Shown: positions 6,115 to 6,812 of the stretch, piece after piece
Numbering within the stretch: the first letter of the stretch is position 1
Layout: every line of letters begins with the position of its first letter
Assembly: GCA_003354055.1 (NCBI GenBank)
Contig: PIVQ01000390.1
Span: forward strand, 1 to 6,812
Direction of reading: 5' to 3'
Length of the DNA: 6,812 bases
Source: Desulfobacteraceae bacterium
Lineage (GTDB): Bacteria > Desulfobacterota > Desulfobacteria > Desulfobacterales > Desulfobacteraceae
Made by a program: the position numbers and the translations under genes
Notes under the pieces: generated by a model
Told to the model about the DNA's origin: nothing
The model's database searches: none
The model's input: only the letters and a program-made list of their open reading frames with translations

Positions 6115-6812
6115 TTATTTTCCAATACCCCTGGCAAACCTGCGGGTCAGATAGCCTGCCAGCAGCGGCGTGGAAATGGTCAGGACAATCATCACCGTGC
6201 CCAGGGCATTTATTTCCGGGCTGATGGAGTTTCTCAGCATACCGAATATTTTTACCGGCACGGTCTGATTTTGGGCGGTTGCCCAGAACAGGGTGGCGGT
6301 GACATCGTCAAAGGATATGGTGAAGGAAAACAGCATGCCTGCAAAAATGGCCGGGGCCAACAGGGGGAAAGTCACCTCCCTGAACGTATGGAAAGGACTT
6401 GCCCCCAGAGACAGGGCCGCCTCCTCATATTCCCGTTTTATTCCCACAAGCCTTGCCTGGACGATGAGCAAAACATAGGGCAGGGTCAGAACTACATGGC
6501 CGATGAGCAGCATGGCAAAACTCTTTGGCTGCTGCAGCCAGCGGATAAACAAAAGCAGGGCCACACCGAGGACCACCTCGGGAACCATGATAGGTGCAAT
6601 AAGCAGGGTATTTATAAACTCTTTTCCACGGAATTCGTACCGGATAAAGGCCATGGCCGCAGGGACCCCGATAGCCGTTGAAAATACTGCGGTGAGCGAC
6701 CCTAGTACCATGGAATTTTTAAAGGCATCCAGAATGGTTGAGTTATGGGACAATTTTACAAACCACTTAAAGCTGAACCCCTCCATGGGGAAGGAGCCGA
6801 ACTGCTGCGGGT
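6115..6812 (-). CDS. potC: ABC transporter permease, PotC-like (5' end cut by window edge)
   Basis: This inner-membrane permease subunit belongs to the binding-protein-dependent transport family. About 231 residues are present. The frame stays open to position 6812, reading PQQFGSFP just before the internal Met at 6784-6786, a stretch that matches the usual loop after the first membrane helix of PotC. That Met is therefore not the start; the true start and first helix lie outside the window. Five membrane segments remain (counting from that Met, about 26-48, 57-84, 90-114, 142-168 and 190-212). The cytoplasmic EAA loop that contacts the ATPase is present at 121-145 (EEAALSLGAS ... TFPLLAP). 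The C-terminus RRFARGIGK is positively charged and ends at TAA, 79 bases before the binding-protein ATG. A PotB-like partner would be expected upstream. Confidence 0.92.
   Translation of the reverse strand, partial: PQQFGSFPMEGFSFKWFVKLSHNSTILDAFKNSMVLGSLTAVFSTAIGVPAAMAFIRYEFRGKEFINTLLIAPIMVPEVVLGVALLLFIRWLQQPKSFAMLLIGHVVLTLPYVLLIVQARLVGIKREYEEAALSLGASPFHTFREVTFPLLAPAIFAGMLFSFTISFDDVTATLFWATAQNQTVPVKIFGMLRNSISPEINALGTVMIVLTISTPLLAGYLTRRFARGIGK

Overview
All six genes in this window lie on the minus strand and read from the right edge (6812) towards the left. They are tightly packed and appear to form one transcription unit, or two closely linked ones. It ends at a clear Rho-independent terminator at 17-50. 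No RNA gene, CRISPR array, insertion sequence or phage gene was seen. The moderately GC-rich coding sequence, the radical-SAM enzyme and the general look of the proteins suggest an anaerobic proteobacterium-like organism, perhaps a sulfate reducer of the Desulfobacterota. That placement is an impression from protein style, not something the sequence proves.

Right half (3555-6812): three components of an ABC importer of the spermidine/putrescine (PotABCD) class, in the order permease PotC-like (5' end cut by the window edge), Tat-exported binding protein PotD-like, then ATPase PotA-like. A PotB-type permease would be expected just beyond the right edge. The 210-base gap between the binding protein and the ATPase is unusual for this compact operon. 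It contains a 94-base imperfect inverted-repeat element and two further hairpins, one of them very stable.

Left half (73-3538): a 108-residue protein of unknown function, an 820-residue KamA-type (lysine 2,3-aminomutase-like) radical SAM protein, and a 220-residue M23-type metallopeptidase-like protein with no export signal. Spacings are 16, 2 and 11 bases, so translation of these genes is probably coupled to each other and to the ATPase gene.

The most notable observation is that the KamA-like protein is double length. Its second half repeats the KamA barrel but has lost the iron-sulfur cysteines, the conserved barrel histidine and the candidate PLP lysine. The first half keeps the iron-sulfur cysteines, an arginine expected to hold the substrate carboxylate and a possible PLP lysine, but lacks both aspartates that recognise the lysine side chain in true lysine 2,3-aminomutase. 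Read together, the cluster may import an amino compound and rearrange it with a non-canonical aminomutase, helped by a cytoplasmic M23-fold protein and a small partner. The substrate and the overall pathway are inference.
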